Below, in pieces: positions 25,539-38,971 of a DNA stretch of 64,000 nt. How positions within the stretch are numbered: position 1 is the stretch's first letter; every line of letters begins with the position of its first letter. This stretch comes from Tetrahymena elliotti 4EA (lineage: Eukaryota; Ciliophora; Oligohymenophorea; Hymenostomatida; Tetrahymenidae). The position numbers were made by a program, and so were the translations under genes. The notes under the pieces were generated by a model. That model had not been told where the DNA came from. It searched no databases and saw only the letters and a list, made by a program, of their open reading frames with translations. The DNA lies in the NCBI GenBank assembly GCA_000231825.2, contig JH720313.1:62001-126000 (forward strand), in the 5' to 3' direction.

Positions 25539-28397
25539 TCATAATTTAGGAGTAGGTTATGTAGTAGTCTTTTTCTTTAATAGTCCATAGCTTTCAACAT
25601 CAGCTTATATTTTAGGAATGACTGAAGCATCATCAATAGTAGGAGGAATTTTATCTATTTTCTATCCATCTACTATTTTTTTAAGAGTTTATCTTAAGAT
25701 TTTACCACTTCTGGTCTTAGGTAACTTATCAACTAAAATGCAATTATTGAAAGAAGCAACAGGACCTATTTGATTATTTAAATAAAAATAATTTAAAAAA
25801 TATTTTTAATAAAAAATAAAAGTCATTATTTAATTCTCATTTCAGAAAGCTTTTATATTCTTGAAAAATTCATATTTTTAAAGAACCAAGCCAAACCACA
25901 TTATCAAATTTAATTTTTGTTTAGTTTGAATTTAGATTCTTAATTAATTTTTTAAATTTTGCTTTTTCTTTTGTTTTTTAGTAAACAGCTTATGCATGGC
26001 ATATTAAATCTTGATATGTTTAATAAATGTGAAATATTATTTTTTACCTATTTCTACTCTAACTATTGAAATGCATTCTTTTTCAAATTTCTTTAAGTCT
26101 ACATTACCACCTTATTTAGCAACTACAAATCCAATAGGAATTTCTCCTTTGAAATCATCAACTTATGCAACAACAGCAGCTTCAACAATGTTGGGGTGCT
26201 TTAGAAGAGCTTCTTCCATAGCTGCAGTAGAAAGTCTGTGCCCAGCAGTGTTAATGATATCATCTATTCTAGCCATAACATTCAAATATCCTTAGTCATC
26301 AAAGTAACCACTATCACCAGCTAAGTAGTATCCAGGTGACTCAGCTAAATATTTTTGAATAAAAGCTTCATCGTTGTTGTATAGGGTAAGCATGAAAGAA
26401 GGAGGCATAGGAAGTTTAATGCAGATTCTTCCAAGCTTGTTTGCTTCAGTGATTTCCTTATTATCTTAATCAAGGATACGTACATCAAAACCAGGAGCAG
26501 GTTTAATGGCTGAACCAGGTTTAATAGGATGAGTATAAAGGTTCTATTTTATTATTTTAAAATTAAAAATTTTTAATTAAAAGAGATAAGTTACCTTGTA
26601 ATTGCAAGAGATAATCCAACCAGTTTCAGTTTACCAATAATTGTCATTGATTAAAACTGGAACATGCTTTTGAATCCATTCATAAGTTGGTACATCACAT
26701 CTTTCACCTGCCATAGATATTGCTTATAAGGAAGAGATATCAAACTTCTTAATCCAATCACCATTTAAGTCATCTCTAATAATTTACCAAAATATATTTT
26801 TTTTATTTTTAACAAAAAAATTGAAAGAAATTTAATGAAAAACTTTTGTCTTTTTTGAATTAATTTTGATAGAAAATTTATTGTGTTGTCAAAAATAAAT
26901 TGAGAAAAATATCTTTTACTGGTAGATTAAATTTCAAAATTTGTTTAATTTTTTTTTAATCTAAAAAATTGTAAGAATTATTAATTTTATCTAAATTTTT
27001 ACTTTCTAATGGCTCTGAGGGCAGTGGGGGCAGTATACAGACCCTTAACTCTATATTTTTCAATAATTCTCCAGAATTAACCAGGGTCAGGAGTACCAGT
27101 GGGTTTACCTTCATATAAAACTGTTGTAGCACCTAGAGTTTTATTATAAAAAAGCGTTTAATATTTTAAATAGATTTTTATATTTCACAGAAAAAAACTT
27201 GCCAAAAAAGCAAAAAATTTAATCATTTGATAAGATATTTCTAACAACCTTATTTCAATTTGCTAATTAATATTTTTGATTAAATTTTTGTTTTGAATTT
27301 TTTTCAATTACTATGAACTAATTCCTTTTTTCTATAAGTAAATAAATAATGGAATTCATTTCTCAAAATGAAATATCTAAAAATTTTAATCATCTTTGTT
27401 GATTTGATCCAATACTTTTATTAATTCTATAACATTTTAATTCCTTTATTTGAAATATTAAGTTTTTTTCTTTACCTCTAATAAGGGGTCCATAAACAAT
27501 GAAGTGATGTCCTACTACCCAACCAATATCACTACCAGAGAAGTAGACATCACCTTTGTGGATGTCCATAATGTGTTACATAGTCCAAGAAGTAGCTACA
27601 CATGTACCAGCAGTGTCTCTTACTATACCTTTAGGTTGGCCTGTAGTACCAGAAGTATAGAGAATGTATAAGGGGTGATCACCTTCTACAGGAACACAGT
27701 CAACCTTTTCTGCAAACAACATTGAGGAGTGATAATCGAAGTCTCTACCAATTTTGACGGGAGCAGTCATTTTATCACCTCTTTGTAGAAGCAAAACTTT
27801 AATTCCTGGTACTCCTGATATATCAATAGCTTCATCTAAAATTTACTTGTAATTAATGACTTTGCCTGGCTCAAAACCATAAGATGCACCCAAAATCAAA
27901 GTAGGTTAAGAGTCTTGAATACGGCCTGACAACTCTTTAGCAGCAAATCCACCAAATACAACAGAATGAATAGCTCCTATTCTAGCACAAGCAAGCATAC
28001 CAAAGACAGCTTCAGGTACCATGGGCATATAAATGATTACTCTATCACCCTTTTTAACACCTAACTTTCTATAGACGCCTGCTAGTCTCGAAACATTGTC
28101 AAGTACTTCAGCCCAAGTATAGGCTTTTTCAGTACCCAAATAACCACAAACATATTAGATAGCTGTTTTGTTTGCAAGTTCTCCAACATGACGATCAAGA
28201 GCATTATAGCACATGTTTACTCTGCTATCCTTAAACCAACGCCAGAAGCCTGGATTAGGGTGAGATCTGTCTAAAATGACATCAGGTTTCTTATACCAAT
28301 CAACCATGTAGGTTTAATCTCTCCAAAAATCTTCACGAGTTTTATCATTAGTAGATCTATCAAAAGCTATTTGATAAGCGTTATTGGGGCGACTCAT
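25539..28397 (-). CDS. Acetyl/propionyl-CoA synthetase (AMP-forming)
   Basis: Acyl-adenylate-forming enzyme making acetyl- or propionyl-CoA from the acid, ATP and CoA. It starts [18 protein letters not shown]. Motifs in order: [51 protein letters not shown], the P-loop [83 protein letters not shown] and the C-terminal catalytic-lysine motif [10 protein letters not shown]. The RDTAG and YGPL wording is closer to ACSS3/propionyl-CoA synthetases than to cytosolic acetyl-CoA synthetase, so substrate preference is open. At least four introns: about 27143-27477, 26785-27002, 26545-26593 and 25770-26045. TGA at 25541-25539. There is no clear targeting peptide. Confidence 0.9.
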
Positions 28398-30443
28398 CCT
28401 ATAATAAGTAATAAAAGATTTGAAATAGTTTTAATAAATGGGATGTTTAAAATAATTTACTTGTTTAAGTGCTATTTTGTTGTCTTTTCTTTTAGTTAAG
28501 TTGATTTGTTGCTATTTTTTTGTAAATTAGAGATTTAATATCTTTATTGATTAATTTAATAAATATAAAATTTTTGATCATCCATCATCATCAAGTATTT
28601 ATAAGGCTTAATAATATGCAATAATCTGTTGGTTTTGAAGTGTAAATTACACTCATTAAAATTTACTGTAAATCACCACCAAGCTGGTAAATTTTGACCA
28701 ATCAAAAATAAAAAATGCTCACCAACAATGAGGAAAGGCTCAACAAACAATTACTAATATTGAAATATGTTATTTTAGAGGTTTTAGAGTAAATAAAAGA
28801 ACAAAAAATATAATTATTTAGAAAATAAGAATAGTCTTTGTATAATACTCAAGAATTTCAGAAATAATTTGAAATTCTGATAATGACGTAAAAAAAATCT
28901 TTGATGAGGAAGAAAAAACCTTGATAATAAATTAAGTAATCTTAATTAGATTAAATCGTCACAAACTGTAATACACAAATATAAATTCTGTAAAACATAA
29001 TCAAATATTCTAAATCTAGAACAGTTGCTCTATTAATGTGATTTTACCATCGTGTCTTTATCCTTGAGATTCATTTTTTGTTCATAAAAGTCCTATTGTT
29101 GCTTATAAAATTTAACATTTAGTTTTCGAGTTGAATTAATAACTTTGTAAATTTTTGTGGCTAAAAGGAATATTGTATAATTAGTGGTATAAAATCCTAT
29201 TTTTACTACGAATCAGCTCAGTTCAAACAAAAACTTTATAATTTACAAAACAAAGAGCTCTTCGTCAGAAATGATCTTTGAAAGAGATTTTGTTCATACA
29301 TAATTTAATTATTTTTCTAGTAGATCCAATCAATATTTTAAAAGTTTTCAAAAAATATAAATAAAGCAGTTGATAATACAGACATAAATAATAATTTATA
29401 AAAGCATTTATATAGCAATCAACTAATAATCAAACTGTTGAATTTATTTCTTTATATATTAAATTTTTAGCAAAAATAGATTTAAACTATTCGAGAGGAT
29501 TGAAATTAAAATAAATTTAGGTGGAATTAATACTTTTGGAATGAAATTCATCAATAATAACACCATTAATAATAAATAATTGAGGGTGAAATAGAATTAA
29601 GTAATATCTCATCATAGGTATAGTAAATGTTTCAATTTAATACTTTATTTTAATCGAACATAATCACCTTCTATTATTATAAACGAATAATTAAGACTTT
29701 GACTTGAAAATATCCTAACAAAATTACATTAAATCTCTTTACTTCGTCATCATAAATTAAAACCACAGAATTAAGATTTAATTTCAAAAATTATAAATAG
29801 AACACATTTTCAAAAGTCTTCAATATTACTTTAAGGATTTAATATTAATTGTACTATGTCCAATTAAATTATTAGCCATTAATTCAACATTATAAATAGG
29901 CTATCAAACTACATACTTTAAACTTAACATCCAGAAATCTAATTACTTAACTATATTGCAAAATAAAAAATTGTATTGTTTAAAGATTAAAAAGATTTAA
30001 AATAGATTTCATATAATTTACAAAGAAAATGAAGAATAAATTTATTTGAAATTGATAAATTAATTTGAAGTTTTACTTGAAAAACATAGTTAAACATGTA
30101 AATTAGAAGTTAAATTTACTTTTTTAATCAGAAATATTTATCATTTTTAAAAGATATTGCTCTTTCTTAAAATAAACTTTTTTTGAAGTGGTCTATCTAT
30201 TGAATCCACTACTTTAATTTTTAAAAACTATCAGTAATTTAAGTTTCTAATTTCAAAATTCACAAAGCTTTGCATAGCCTTTTATATAATTCATCAGAAA
30301 TAAGGAAATAATAATTTGGTTTATTCAAATGAAGTTGAATGGAAATTTACACATAAACATTGAAAACACAAAAAATATTATGAAATTAAACTTTTTCTTT
30401 ATCATTTGTAGTTTTAAATATACATTTTCTTACTTTTATTCAG
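28398..30443. other. Gap with interrupted protein-like fragments
   Basis: Two kilobases with no complete gene, but several protein-like stretches. On the plus strand 28715-28924 gives 69 Lys/Glu/Gln-rich codons (starts MLTNNEERLNKQLL). On the minus strand about 29085-28665 is open for some 140 codons and includes DFYEQKMNLKDKDTMV. Minus-strand 29800-29430 gives pieces such as LNSVVLIYDDEVKRFNVI and FIINGVIIDEFHSKSINS, separated by frame changes and TGAs. None has a start, stop and splice pattern that forms a gene. The likeliest reading is one or more decayed genes. I could not identify a family. Confidence 0.35.
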
Positions 30444-32863
30444 TCAATCCGAACTATTTTTTGACCTCCAGAATTTAATAGAGCTATCATACCCAAAAGT
30501 TAGTAAAGTACCAGACCTAAGTTGTAAAATTGAACGAGGGAAACTTTTATGGCCAAATAGCTTTGTGGATGCTGTATTTGTTTCTAAATCTACTATAAAT
30601 ATACTCAAATCTTCTCCACAAACAACTAAAGAATTGCCATCATTCATAAGCTTAATTCCCCATATAGAGAAAGGTACTATATCAATTTTAAATACTTTAT
30701 CAAATGTCTTCCAATTCCATAGAATTATTATGCAATCATCACCAGCACTTAGTATGTAGTCATCTTTATACTTTTCAACTGTATTTACTTAATTATTATG
30801 TCCTTTAAGGGTTCCAAAGCATTCCAAACGATTTAAATTCCAAATTTTTATGTTGTAATCTGCAGAAGAGCTCATCAAGAGATTATCTTGTTCGCTTAAT
30901 AGAGTGATATAAAAAACACCATCTGTATGCCCAACAAGAGTTCCTATAAAAAGTAATATTAATAATAGGTACCAAAGTGAATAAAAAATTTAAAAAAAGT
31001 AAATATGTCAATGCTTTCATCATTTATATCTGCGATTTTGATACTATTTGCATCAGTTTTTAGTATAATTAACTATTAGTGACGCTCATTTTATAAATTA
31101 ATCGATTTTTAATTAACGGTGAGAGCTACTTTTTTCACTAGAAGTAAATTAATTTAATTCTAATAATTAATTACAAAAATAGCTACTCTTTTTTGGGTAA
31201 AGACCATTTCTTAGTTTAGATTATTCAAAGAAAAGTAATTCATTTTAAAAACTAATCATTCACCCTGAACATTTCTTATTATATGGGGTACTTTTTTTAT
31301 TTTCTTTCCAGATTTGAATTTCAAAAAATATTAATTTACAGAGGTAAAAAATAAATAGAATCAACACAATCTTCTCTCTTTGGTTTAGCAAAATATTTTT
31401 ATAATAACTAAAAATTACCATCAGGAGATTGAGAGGCCGATTCATAATTCCAAACTTTAATTGTATTATCAAATGAACAAGTTGCAAATAATTTATTTGA
31501 AACTTTGCATAAACACATTAATATTTCATTATGAGCTTAGAATGTTTTGAAATTTTCAGAGTCGCTAATATCCCAAAATTTAACTACTCCATCACTTCCT
31601 CCTGTTATAATGATATTATCATGGTAGTGAATTATTGACATAACTGAACCTTCATGAGCTTAAAACTCATCTATAAATTAATTAGTAGCTCTATCAAAAA
31701 TGAGAACATTATTTCCAGGAGATCCAGTACCAAAAGCTATAGTCTAAGAGTCTATTTCACAAGCACAAAGTATGGGATCTTAATCTATTCTTTAAATACT
31801 TCTGTAATTAACAACACTTTTTGAATTCCAAATTGAAACTCTATTATGATCCTCACTTTCCTTTTCAATAATAATTTTATCAATATTTCAAACAAATCAA
31901 TTAAAATTATTAATGAAATTAAAAAATAATTTTATCTATTTAAAAGTCAAAAAACATAATTGCAAAATTAGTTTTAAATATTGTTGGTACATTTTCTTCA
32001 ATCAGCACTCTTTTTGCCTCTGATTCACTTGATATTTTTACAAGTTATTCACTCATGAAAGTTTCTATTTTAGGTGATATTTACTTTAAGATTAATAAAC
32101 TAGTTTCACTTTCGAATTCTTTAATGTAAAAAGAAATGAGACGAAAATCATTAGTTAATTATTCAATCTTTGATTTATCAGGAAAATCAACAACTTTTTT
32201 AATAATTGTATTCATTTCTTCAAATTCATTAACTTTTATTACTTTTACCATCTCTTTTTCTATATCAAAATAAATATCATCAAGCTGTGGTTAAAGTGAG
32301 TCTAAAATTTCTTTGCAAGTGTTGTAGTTTTTCTCTTTAAAAGCGAGAACTTCTTTCTTACTTTCATTTATGAGATTTATTAAATTATCTTACAGGATAC
32401 TAAATTCTTTTTCAACAGTTTAAGTTGCCATATTGAATGCAAAATCTAATTTTTTCATAAATTATTACTTCTCTTAGAGGAAAAACTCTATGTCTAATAC
32501 TGACTTTTCTTTGATTACTTTCTTTTCCTTTTTCAATTTAAAGAACTCAGAAAATTTCTTTGCATATTTTTTAATTGGGGCATGATCAGTTTCTATACAC
32601 TGATCACAAAGCAGTTTTTTATTACAAGTTTTTATTGTGCATACTTTATTGACTATTCCATGTTCATATCCTTTATCGCAATGAATTTTAGGTATTTTAT
32701 CATCTAAATTTTCTAATAATTCCTTAAAAAACTTTTCATCATACTCCTAAATATCTTTAACTTTCTCCTTCTACTAAGATTCAATATCTATTTCATATTC
32801 GCTTTTTTTCTTATCTATGATTGTTATTGACTTCTAATTTGATTTTAAATCTTCTCTTGACAT
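30444..32863 (-). CDS. B-box-like, coiled-coil and WD40-repeat protein
   Basis: Starts MSREDLKSNQKSITIIDKKK. A Cys/His cluster (HCDKGYEHG, KVCTIKTCNK, LLCDQCIETDH) looks like a B-box-type zinc finger. A long helical region follows (VLDIEFFLQEKQQFMKKLDF, KEVLAFKEKNYNTCKEIL). From about 31850 down come WD40 blades ending in WD-like pairs: ILCACEIDSQTIAFGTGSPG, SIIHYHDNIIITGGSDGVVK-FWD, LFATCSFDNTIKVWN, GHTDGVFYI..SADYNIKIWN, GHNNQVNTVEKYKDDYILSA, LVVCGEDLSIFIVDL and TLLTFGYDSSIKFW, then TGA at 30446-30444. This zinc finger/coiled coil/WD40 plan recalls ciliate-expanded families of ubiquitin-ligase or scaffold type; no catalytic domain is visible. Several introns are inferred, including one of about 29 nt near 30950-30980. 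Confidence 0.78.
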
Positions 32864-33570
32864 TTTTATTACGTTTTTATGACTAATTATATATCAACTA
32901 AAAAATTTACTCAATCAAAACATAAATTAAGATAAAAACTGAATAAACGATACAAATACCCAAAAACTATGATATAAAATACATATTTAATACAATTCTA
33001 ATCTTCTATTTGAGCATAACTATTATAATTCCAAATATTTAACAAGTAAATAAACAAACTTGTTATCTTGTCTCCAAAAAATATCTTAAAACATTTTTTT
33101 TTATTTTTCTTAAAGTAGATTTAATAATTCTAAAATAATTTAATTGATTTTTAAAATTTTAATTTTTGATCAATTAAGATCAATCAAAAAAATGTTTGAA
33201 TTTGTACAATTAAAATTGAAGATGAAAATGTCCTACTTTTTTTATAAAAAAGAAGGTAGTGAGTTTATATTAAATTTAAAGATAAAATGAAAAGAAATGA
33301 TGATAAATAATTAATAAAATACGTAGAAATAAATAAATTTTTCAGTTAAAATAAAGAAATCTAAAATATTTAGAAATTCAGTAAGTACAGGATTATAAAT
33401 TATAATTAATAAGATGATCCAGCTATTGTTTTAATAATAAAGATTTTGTTGGCGGAAATAAAATTTAAGAATAATCAATCATAAATTATTCTTAAAACAA
33501 ATTAGATAAAGTAAAAAAAAGGAGATTGAATCACACAAATTTTTAATCTATTTATTTTTATTATGCAAAC
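32864..33570. promoter_or_regulatory. Divergent intergenic region
   Basis: About 700 bp between the WD40 gene (minus) and the N/Q-rich gene (plus). It should carry both promoters. It is A+T-rich and I see no specific motif. Confidence 0.4.
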
Positions 33571-35448
33571 ATGAAACAAATCAAGCTATCTCAGTATCAA
33601 GAAAAAGAAAATATTATTCCAATCACTTAAGGATTCCCAGCTGGAAAGAGTAGAACCATTAGAAATGCCAAAAATAATGCAAGTTAGAATACACCAATTA
33701 TACATTCAAATAATCATGCTAACTACCTTTATGATTAATAGCTGAGCTAATTTTATGATTAGTTAAAGTAATCAAAAGATTAAGAATATGCATAAGATTA
33801 GCTACATTATAATGAAGAAATTACCAAATCCTTTGTTAGGTATCCGAAATCTAGTAGAGGTGAAAAATCTACCACAAGTCACTCTCATTATGGAAAGGAT
33901 AAAGCTGTAGTTTTGGATATCAAAGATCTAAAATAATTGTAGTGCTTCTTATTAGAAAATGATTTATAAGAAGAAGAAGAAACAATAACTTCTAAGGATG
34001 CCTATGGAGAATCAAATAACAATACAATTTCACATCCATCATAGTATTCTGAGAAAAATTAATCTGAATCAAGCTATTATAGAGAAAAAATTCCACCATT
34101 TAGAGAGATAAATACAAATGTATTTCAAAAAACTTCTATCAACATGAACTAGTAAATGTCAACCTTACCACTAAAATCTCATACCAGATAGAAATCAGCA
34201 AATCAGAACTTTAAAGAGAAGCCAGAAAAAAGTACATGTCACAGCAAACCTTCAACAAGATAAGGTAGGTACTGTTTCGAAAGCAATGAGTTTAACGATA
34301 AGAATTATCAAACAATAAATCACAATGAACCACAATAATTAGTATGTACTTGCATTAATGCTATTGACCAGAATAGTAAAAATTAAGGATTCTTATAAGA
34401 AAGAAGTACAAATATAAACTCATTCAGAGAGTTAACATTTTGTTAATTACATTCATAATATTAAAAGGGAATGTATCCATAAAATAATAATAGTAGCATC
34501 AGTAGCAGTAATACTCCTGTCCAATCTTATTCTAGTTAAAGAAGGCCAATAACATAAAAAATAAATAACAATAATATTAATAATTAGTTAGTTTCTAAAT
34601 AGATGATAAAATAACAGTAAGAATATGAAGATTCAACCCATGCTCAAGCTCACATTGAGTAATAATAAAAGAGAACTAGCAGCTTTAAAAGGAGGGGTAA
34701 TTCTTAAAACTAAAAATCAATGGGTTAGAATTCAGTAGAAGTGAGCCTTTTTTAGTACTTATAAAATCCTATAAATTGTGCAGCTAATCAGAATATTATT
34801 TTGTCAAATGAATTTGGTAGAATGCACTCGAAGAGTGTTTTTTCTGTTTCAAAAGACTAGTTTTGCAATTAAAGTAATAACAATAGCAACATACAATAAA
34901 ATTATTTAGCAAAAAGTTTAGCTTAGTAATCAGAGGAGAGAAAGAATTTTAATAAAGCTATTCACAACGTTTTAATAAATTTTAAAGCTATGCAATAAAC
35001 ATAAAGCACCCTTCCGCCAATGATAGGCAATAACACAGTAACAGCAAACTATTAAATTTAACAATTTTCATAACCAGTTAAATCATAATTCCCTAGTTAA
35101 AAATAAGAAGTTGAAGATACTAATTAAAGCAATCCAAATGATCATTAATTACCAACCTGCACATCCAATAACATATTCGCTAATAGCAATAATAGTATCT
35201 TGAATAATAATAATGATTTCAATAATTAACAAAAAGTAAACTTACCATCAATAAATAAAAATAATCCTAAGTAAGTAAGGTCACTAAGTTTTAATGGTGC
35301 TAATTATAACAATAAAAGTGCAACAATCTATAACTCAAACTAAATTAATTTAAAAATGTAAAATATCAGCAGCACATCCATTAACAATTAATGTGACCAA
35401 GATTCTTCAAATCCAAAAATAGAAAATCTCTATAAAGTTTTTAACTGA
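33571..35448 (+). CDS. Asn/Gln/Ser-rich orphan protein (625 aa)
   Basis: Single uninterrupted frame of 626 codons from ATG 33571 (MKQIKLSQYQEKENIIPI) to TGA 35446-35448. It is almost wholly low complexity, rich in Asn, Gln, Ser and Lys, with tracts such as NNNSSISSSNTP and NNNNDFNNQQK and a short acidic LQEEEET. Arg/Ser/Thr patches (PSTRQGR, TSSFKRRG) may be phosphorylation sites. There is no membrane segment or known domain. About a sixth of the codons are TAA/TAG, so a standard-code scan finds nothing here. Probably intrinsically disordered; function unknown. Confidence 0.75.
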
Positions 35449-35990
35449 TTAAATTAATCAACTAAGAAACATATAAATAAATTCAAAAATTAATCTTAAA
35501 ATATGTTCATATTCCTTGTAAATTATCCTTCTTAAATGAGCTACAAAAATGTTTAATATTTTTATTAATTCAATTTCTCAAAAATATTTTATCAAAATTG
35601 ATTAAATATATTTTCATTAATTTTGCTATGCATAAATTATCCTTTTAAATTTGAATTTGTCAAATACTTCATAAAGATTACTGTGCTATTTTTTATGTTT
35701 TAGTTAGCTTTGAAGCAAAAATTTATCAAAAGATATAGTTTTAGTTTTTTTCTGATCATCTTTTCAACTAATATAATATTTGGAAATTAATAATATAAAT
35801 CATCAATCAAAATAGTTGAGAATTTAATCTATCAAATCAAAGTATCCCCTCAAAAATTAATAATAAAATATTAAGGCATAAAAGAATTAAATATAATTGG
35901 AAGAAAACTACCTTAACTAAAAGAATTAAATTATTAATAATATTAGAAAAATAAAGCCTTAAACCAATAAAAGTAAATCAATTCAATAAA
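35449..35990. other. A+T-rich spacer
   Basis: About 540 bp between two plus-strand genes; nothing recognised beyond the expected terminator and promoter. Confidence 0.5.
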
Positions 35991-36629
35991 ATGTAGGCAA
36001 AGCTAGCTATTATATTCGCAGTCTTAATTTCTTGTTCTTATGCAGGAAATTATCTAGATAATTACTTCTGCTAAAATGAAATTTGTAATCAGTATTGGAT
36101 TAATTGCAAAGCCTAGAATAAAACTCCTGATTAGTAAGCATATTGTGACTCCAGATCTAAATTTTTGAAATGTATTACTGCTATTGATTAAAATCTCTCA
36201 CCAAATGATAAATACTAAGCATATAATCTATGTAGAAAACTAGTTACTTATGATAATTCTAATTAATTTTTCTATTTTTTGAATTGTTAAGTTAATTGTG
36301 GATACTAAAAGCTTTGGGTTGACTGTAGTAAGGAGCTCAATGAAATTGATTAATGTCCTGGTGATTAATGTGTTTCATCTTCAGATTACTAAACTTGGAA
36401 TAACTACTATTAAAAATGTACAGCTGAATAAGATACTAATCTTTGTTCTTTTGTTTCAGATGATTTAGTTTCTGATTGCTCTAACTCAGTTAAAGCTAAA
36501 TGTAAAATGTTAGCCTCTAGTTCTGCTGGATCTTCTAACAAATATGTTTAACTTATGAAATGCAGTTCAAACTCTATGCTTTTAATTTTCTCATTGATTT
36601 CCTTACTTAGCTTGTTTATGCTATTCTGA
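35991..36629 (+). CDS. Cys-rich secreted or GPI-anchored protein A (212 aa)
   Basis: Intronless. A clear signal peptide (MQAKLAIIFAVLISCSYAG) is followed by about 170 residues with around 20 cysteines, several in short pairs (FCQNEICN, NCQVNCGYQ, QCPGDQC), and a C-terminal hydrophobic segment (LLIFSLISLLSLFMLF) right before the TGA. That layout fits a GPI-anchored or tail-anchored surface protein entering the secretory pathway. Shared CxxNCGY-type spacing, a Cys-Ser-Ser near the end and the hydrophobic tail link it to the gene at 43793-44389. No named family; ciliates have many such surface proteins. Confidence 0.8.
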
Positions 36630-38122
36630 GATACTAAAAAACAAGCAAATTTAATAATTAGCTGCTAATTAAAAATCTGGCAGAATTTTAAAGCTAAAAT
36701 TTGAGTTCAATTTTCTGATCGAGAAAATAAAATAAATTAAAAATTTAAAGATAGAAATCAATTTATTAATATAAAAATGGTGATGTCATTGTGATATAAA
36801 TTTGTTCATATGTGTTTTTGTAAAAAATAAATTAAATAAAATTTTTCTTTGTCAATTTCTCAAAATTATTTTTTCTTTGATAGCTGCATAAATATTTATT
36901 GAATTTAATTTTTTTGTTTTTTTTTGGAATTTGAAAATAAAATTTAAGATCAGGTTCTATTTTTAATAGTTCAACCTTCAACAAATATCTTAAAATAAGA
37001 AAAATTGTATTAAAAAAATTCGCTTTTTACTCATTATTTTAAACTCAACCTTTTTCAAATTTATCTTCTTTTAAAAAAAATAGATTATTGTAAAAGTTAT
37101 AATCTCTTTTAATAGCTCTTGGTAGTTATTTATTTATTGAATAAATGATAAATTTTACTTCATAAATTTAAATATGAATCCATTCTATGTTTATAATTAT
37201 GCTATGTTTAATTTTGACTTACTTCCAAAAATGATAAAAATTGTACCTAATTATTTTAAAATGATTATCTTCAAACAGTTTTTTAACAAAAAATTTGTGA
37301 TGAATTTTAAACAAATAAGTTATTTGAAAATTTCAAACAAAAAAAACAAACTATAAAAAAAGTATACAGTGTGATTATATTAATTAGTATTTATGCAAAA
37401 TATTAATAATTAGATTCTATCATCATCATTTTAATATGCATAGATTAATAAAGACGTGATATCTTTAACTTTCTGAACTAAGTTTGATTTATTTTTAAAA
37501 TGACTATCTTTCTTTTTCAAAAAAAGAATAATTTTAACTAACTGAAATACTTTTTAAAATCAATTCATTTTGCTTTATCTAAAATGAAATAAAAATGTTT
37601 AGAAATTTTCACAATATATCCATTTTTACTCATTTTTTACAAGCAAAACTATTGCCATAAATTTAAAACAACATAGAATTTATATCATTTCAAATAAAAA
37701 AAAGCAATTAATATTTTGATATTGTTTAGGTTTTAAGATAAATATTTTAAGATTCTATTTTTAGCTTTGTGATCATCGCATTAAAAGAAATAAATAATTT
37801 AAAAAAAAAACTTTAGATTTTAGAATTAGCCTTAACAAAAAAAACTTTTGAAAATGATTCTCCTTTTCATAAAAGAAAAATAAAATTATTATCTCCATAT
37901 TGTTATTTTGAAAATATTAAATTTCTCTTAAAAATTAGAAAAAACAAAAAAATAATTTAAATTAGTTAAAACGGAACATATCAGGTGATTGATATTTAAG
38001 GAATGAAAGACAAATAAGAAAACAATAATTTTGAAAAGTAGTGTTCTATTTATATAGTTATTAAAAATTTATTAATTTATATTTAATTAAATCAATCAGA
38101 TATCAATTAGGATACATTTATT
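36630..38122. other. A+T-rich spacer
   Basis: About 1.5 kb with no supported gene. An ORF at 37174-37356 is Lys/Phe/Asn/Ile-rich noise without domain features and is not called. Confidence 0.55.
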
Positions 38123-38971
38123 ATGAAAATTAATAGCGTTATTACTTTAGTCACTTTATTTGCAGTAGCAGCTTAAGCTGATCACACTTTTATAGGAACA
38201 GTAGTTGAATAGTATGATCAAGTCAATTTTCCAATGGTAACTGGCATTGGACTTGGTAAGAAAAAAATGAAAGAAGATTATTTTGTTATGTTCTATGCTG
38301 GATGGTGCCCTCACTGCTAGAGATATATGCCTGTTTGGATAGACTTAAAAAAGAATAATAAAGAAGATAATTTTATTGCAGTTCACTGTCCAGATAATCA
38401 TGATTTATGTGAGTCTTTTGGAGTTTAAGGATATCCCACCCTTTTATTGTTTAGCTCAAAAGAGTACAAATATTGTTAATTTGCTGACAAAAGAGATTAT
38501 GATACAACTTTAAGTTTCTGGAAAAAGAGATGTGAAGGGTCTGCTATGAAGGAAATTAACTTTAGAGTAAACGTTGATTTTGAAAGTGAAGAAGAAGATG
38601 AAGATAATTAAGAATAAGAGGCATCTGAATTAGATGGATCAAAAACACCAATTAGCAAGAATAAAAATTAAGAAGAAGATCCTAATTTAGATGAAGAAGA
38701 AAAGAAGAAGGATGTAAAAAATTTTAGAGTTCAAAAAAATAAAGCATATTAAGATAAAATCATGAAATTTAAAGACTATTTCAAAAAGCTTGGTCCTCTC
38801 ACTGTCGTTTTATTAATTGGATTGTGTATTTTATCTGTAACATTTATTTGCAATAAGTGCTGTTCATATGATTAAGAGGATCCTTTTACAAAGACAGTAT
38901 TAAAAGGTGTTGATAAAAAGTCCAAGTCTGGATATTAAAAATAGAGTAACAAAAGTTCTTACGTGTTATGA
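38123..38971 (+). CDS. Membrane-anchored thioredoxin-fold (PDI-like) protein, CPHC
   Basis: Intronless, 282 residues. A signal peptide (MKINSVITLVTLFAVAAQA) leads into a thioredoxin domain with FVMFYAGWCPHCQRYMPVW; the redox cysteines are at about residues 62 and 65. The cis-proline region is GVQGYPTLLLFS. An acidic linker follows (ESEEEDEDN and LDEEEKKK), then one transmembrane helix (TVVLLIGLCILSVTFIC) at about residues 225-243 and a short Lys/Ser-rich cytosolic tail. The plan is like TMX-type ER disulfide enzymes: lumenal thioredoxin domain, single TM. CPHC is a more oxidising-type motif than CGPC. No KDEL is needed because of the TM. TGA at 38969-38971. Confidence 0.88.

Noticed and set aside
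26011..26295. Plus-strand 94-aa ORF
   Set aside because: Antisense to conserved C-terminal motifs of the CoA synthetase.
37174..37356. 60-aa ORF in spacer
   Set aside because: Composition is only Lys, Phe, Asn, Ile and Met as expected from A+T-rich noise; no ordered feature and no splice context.
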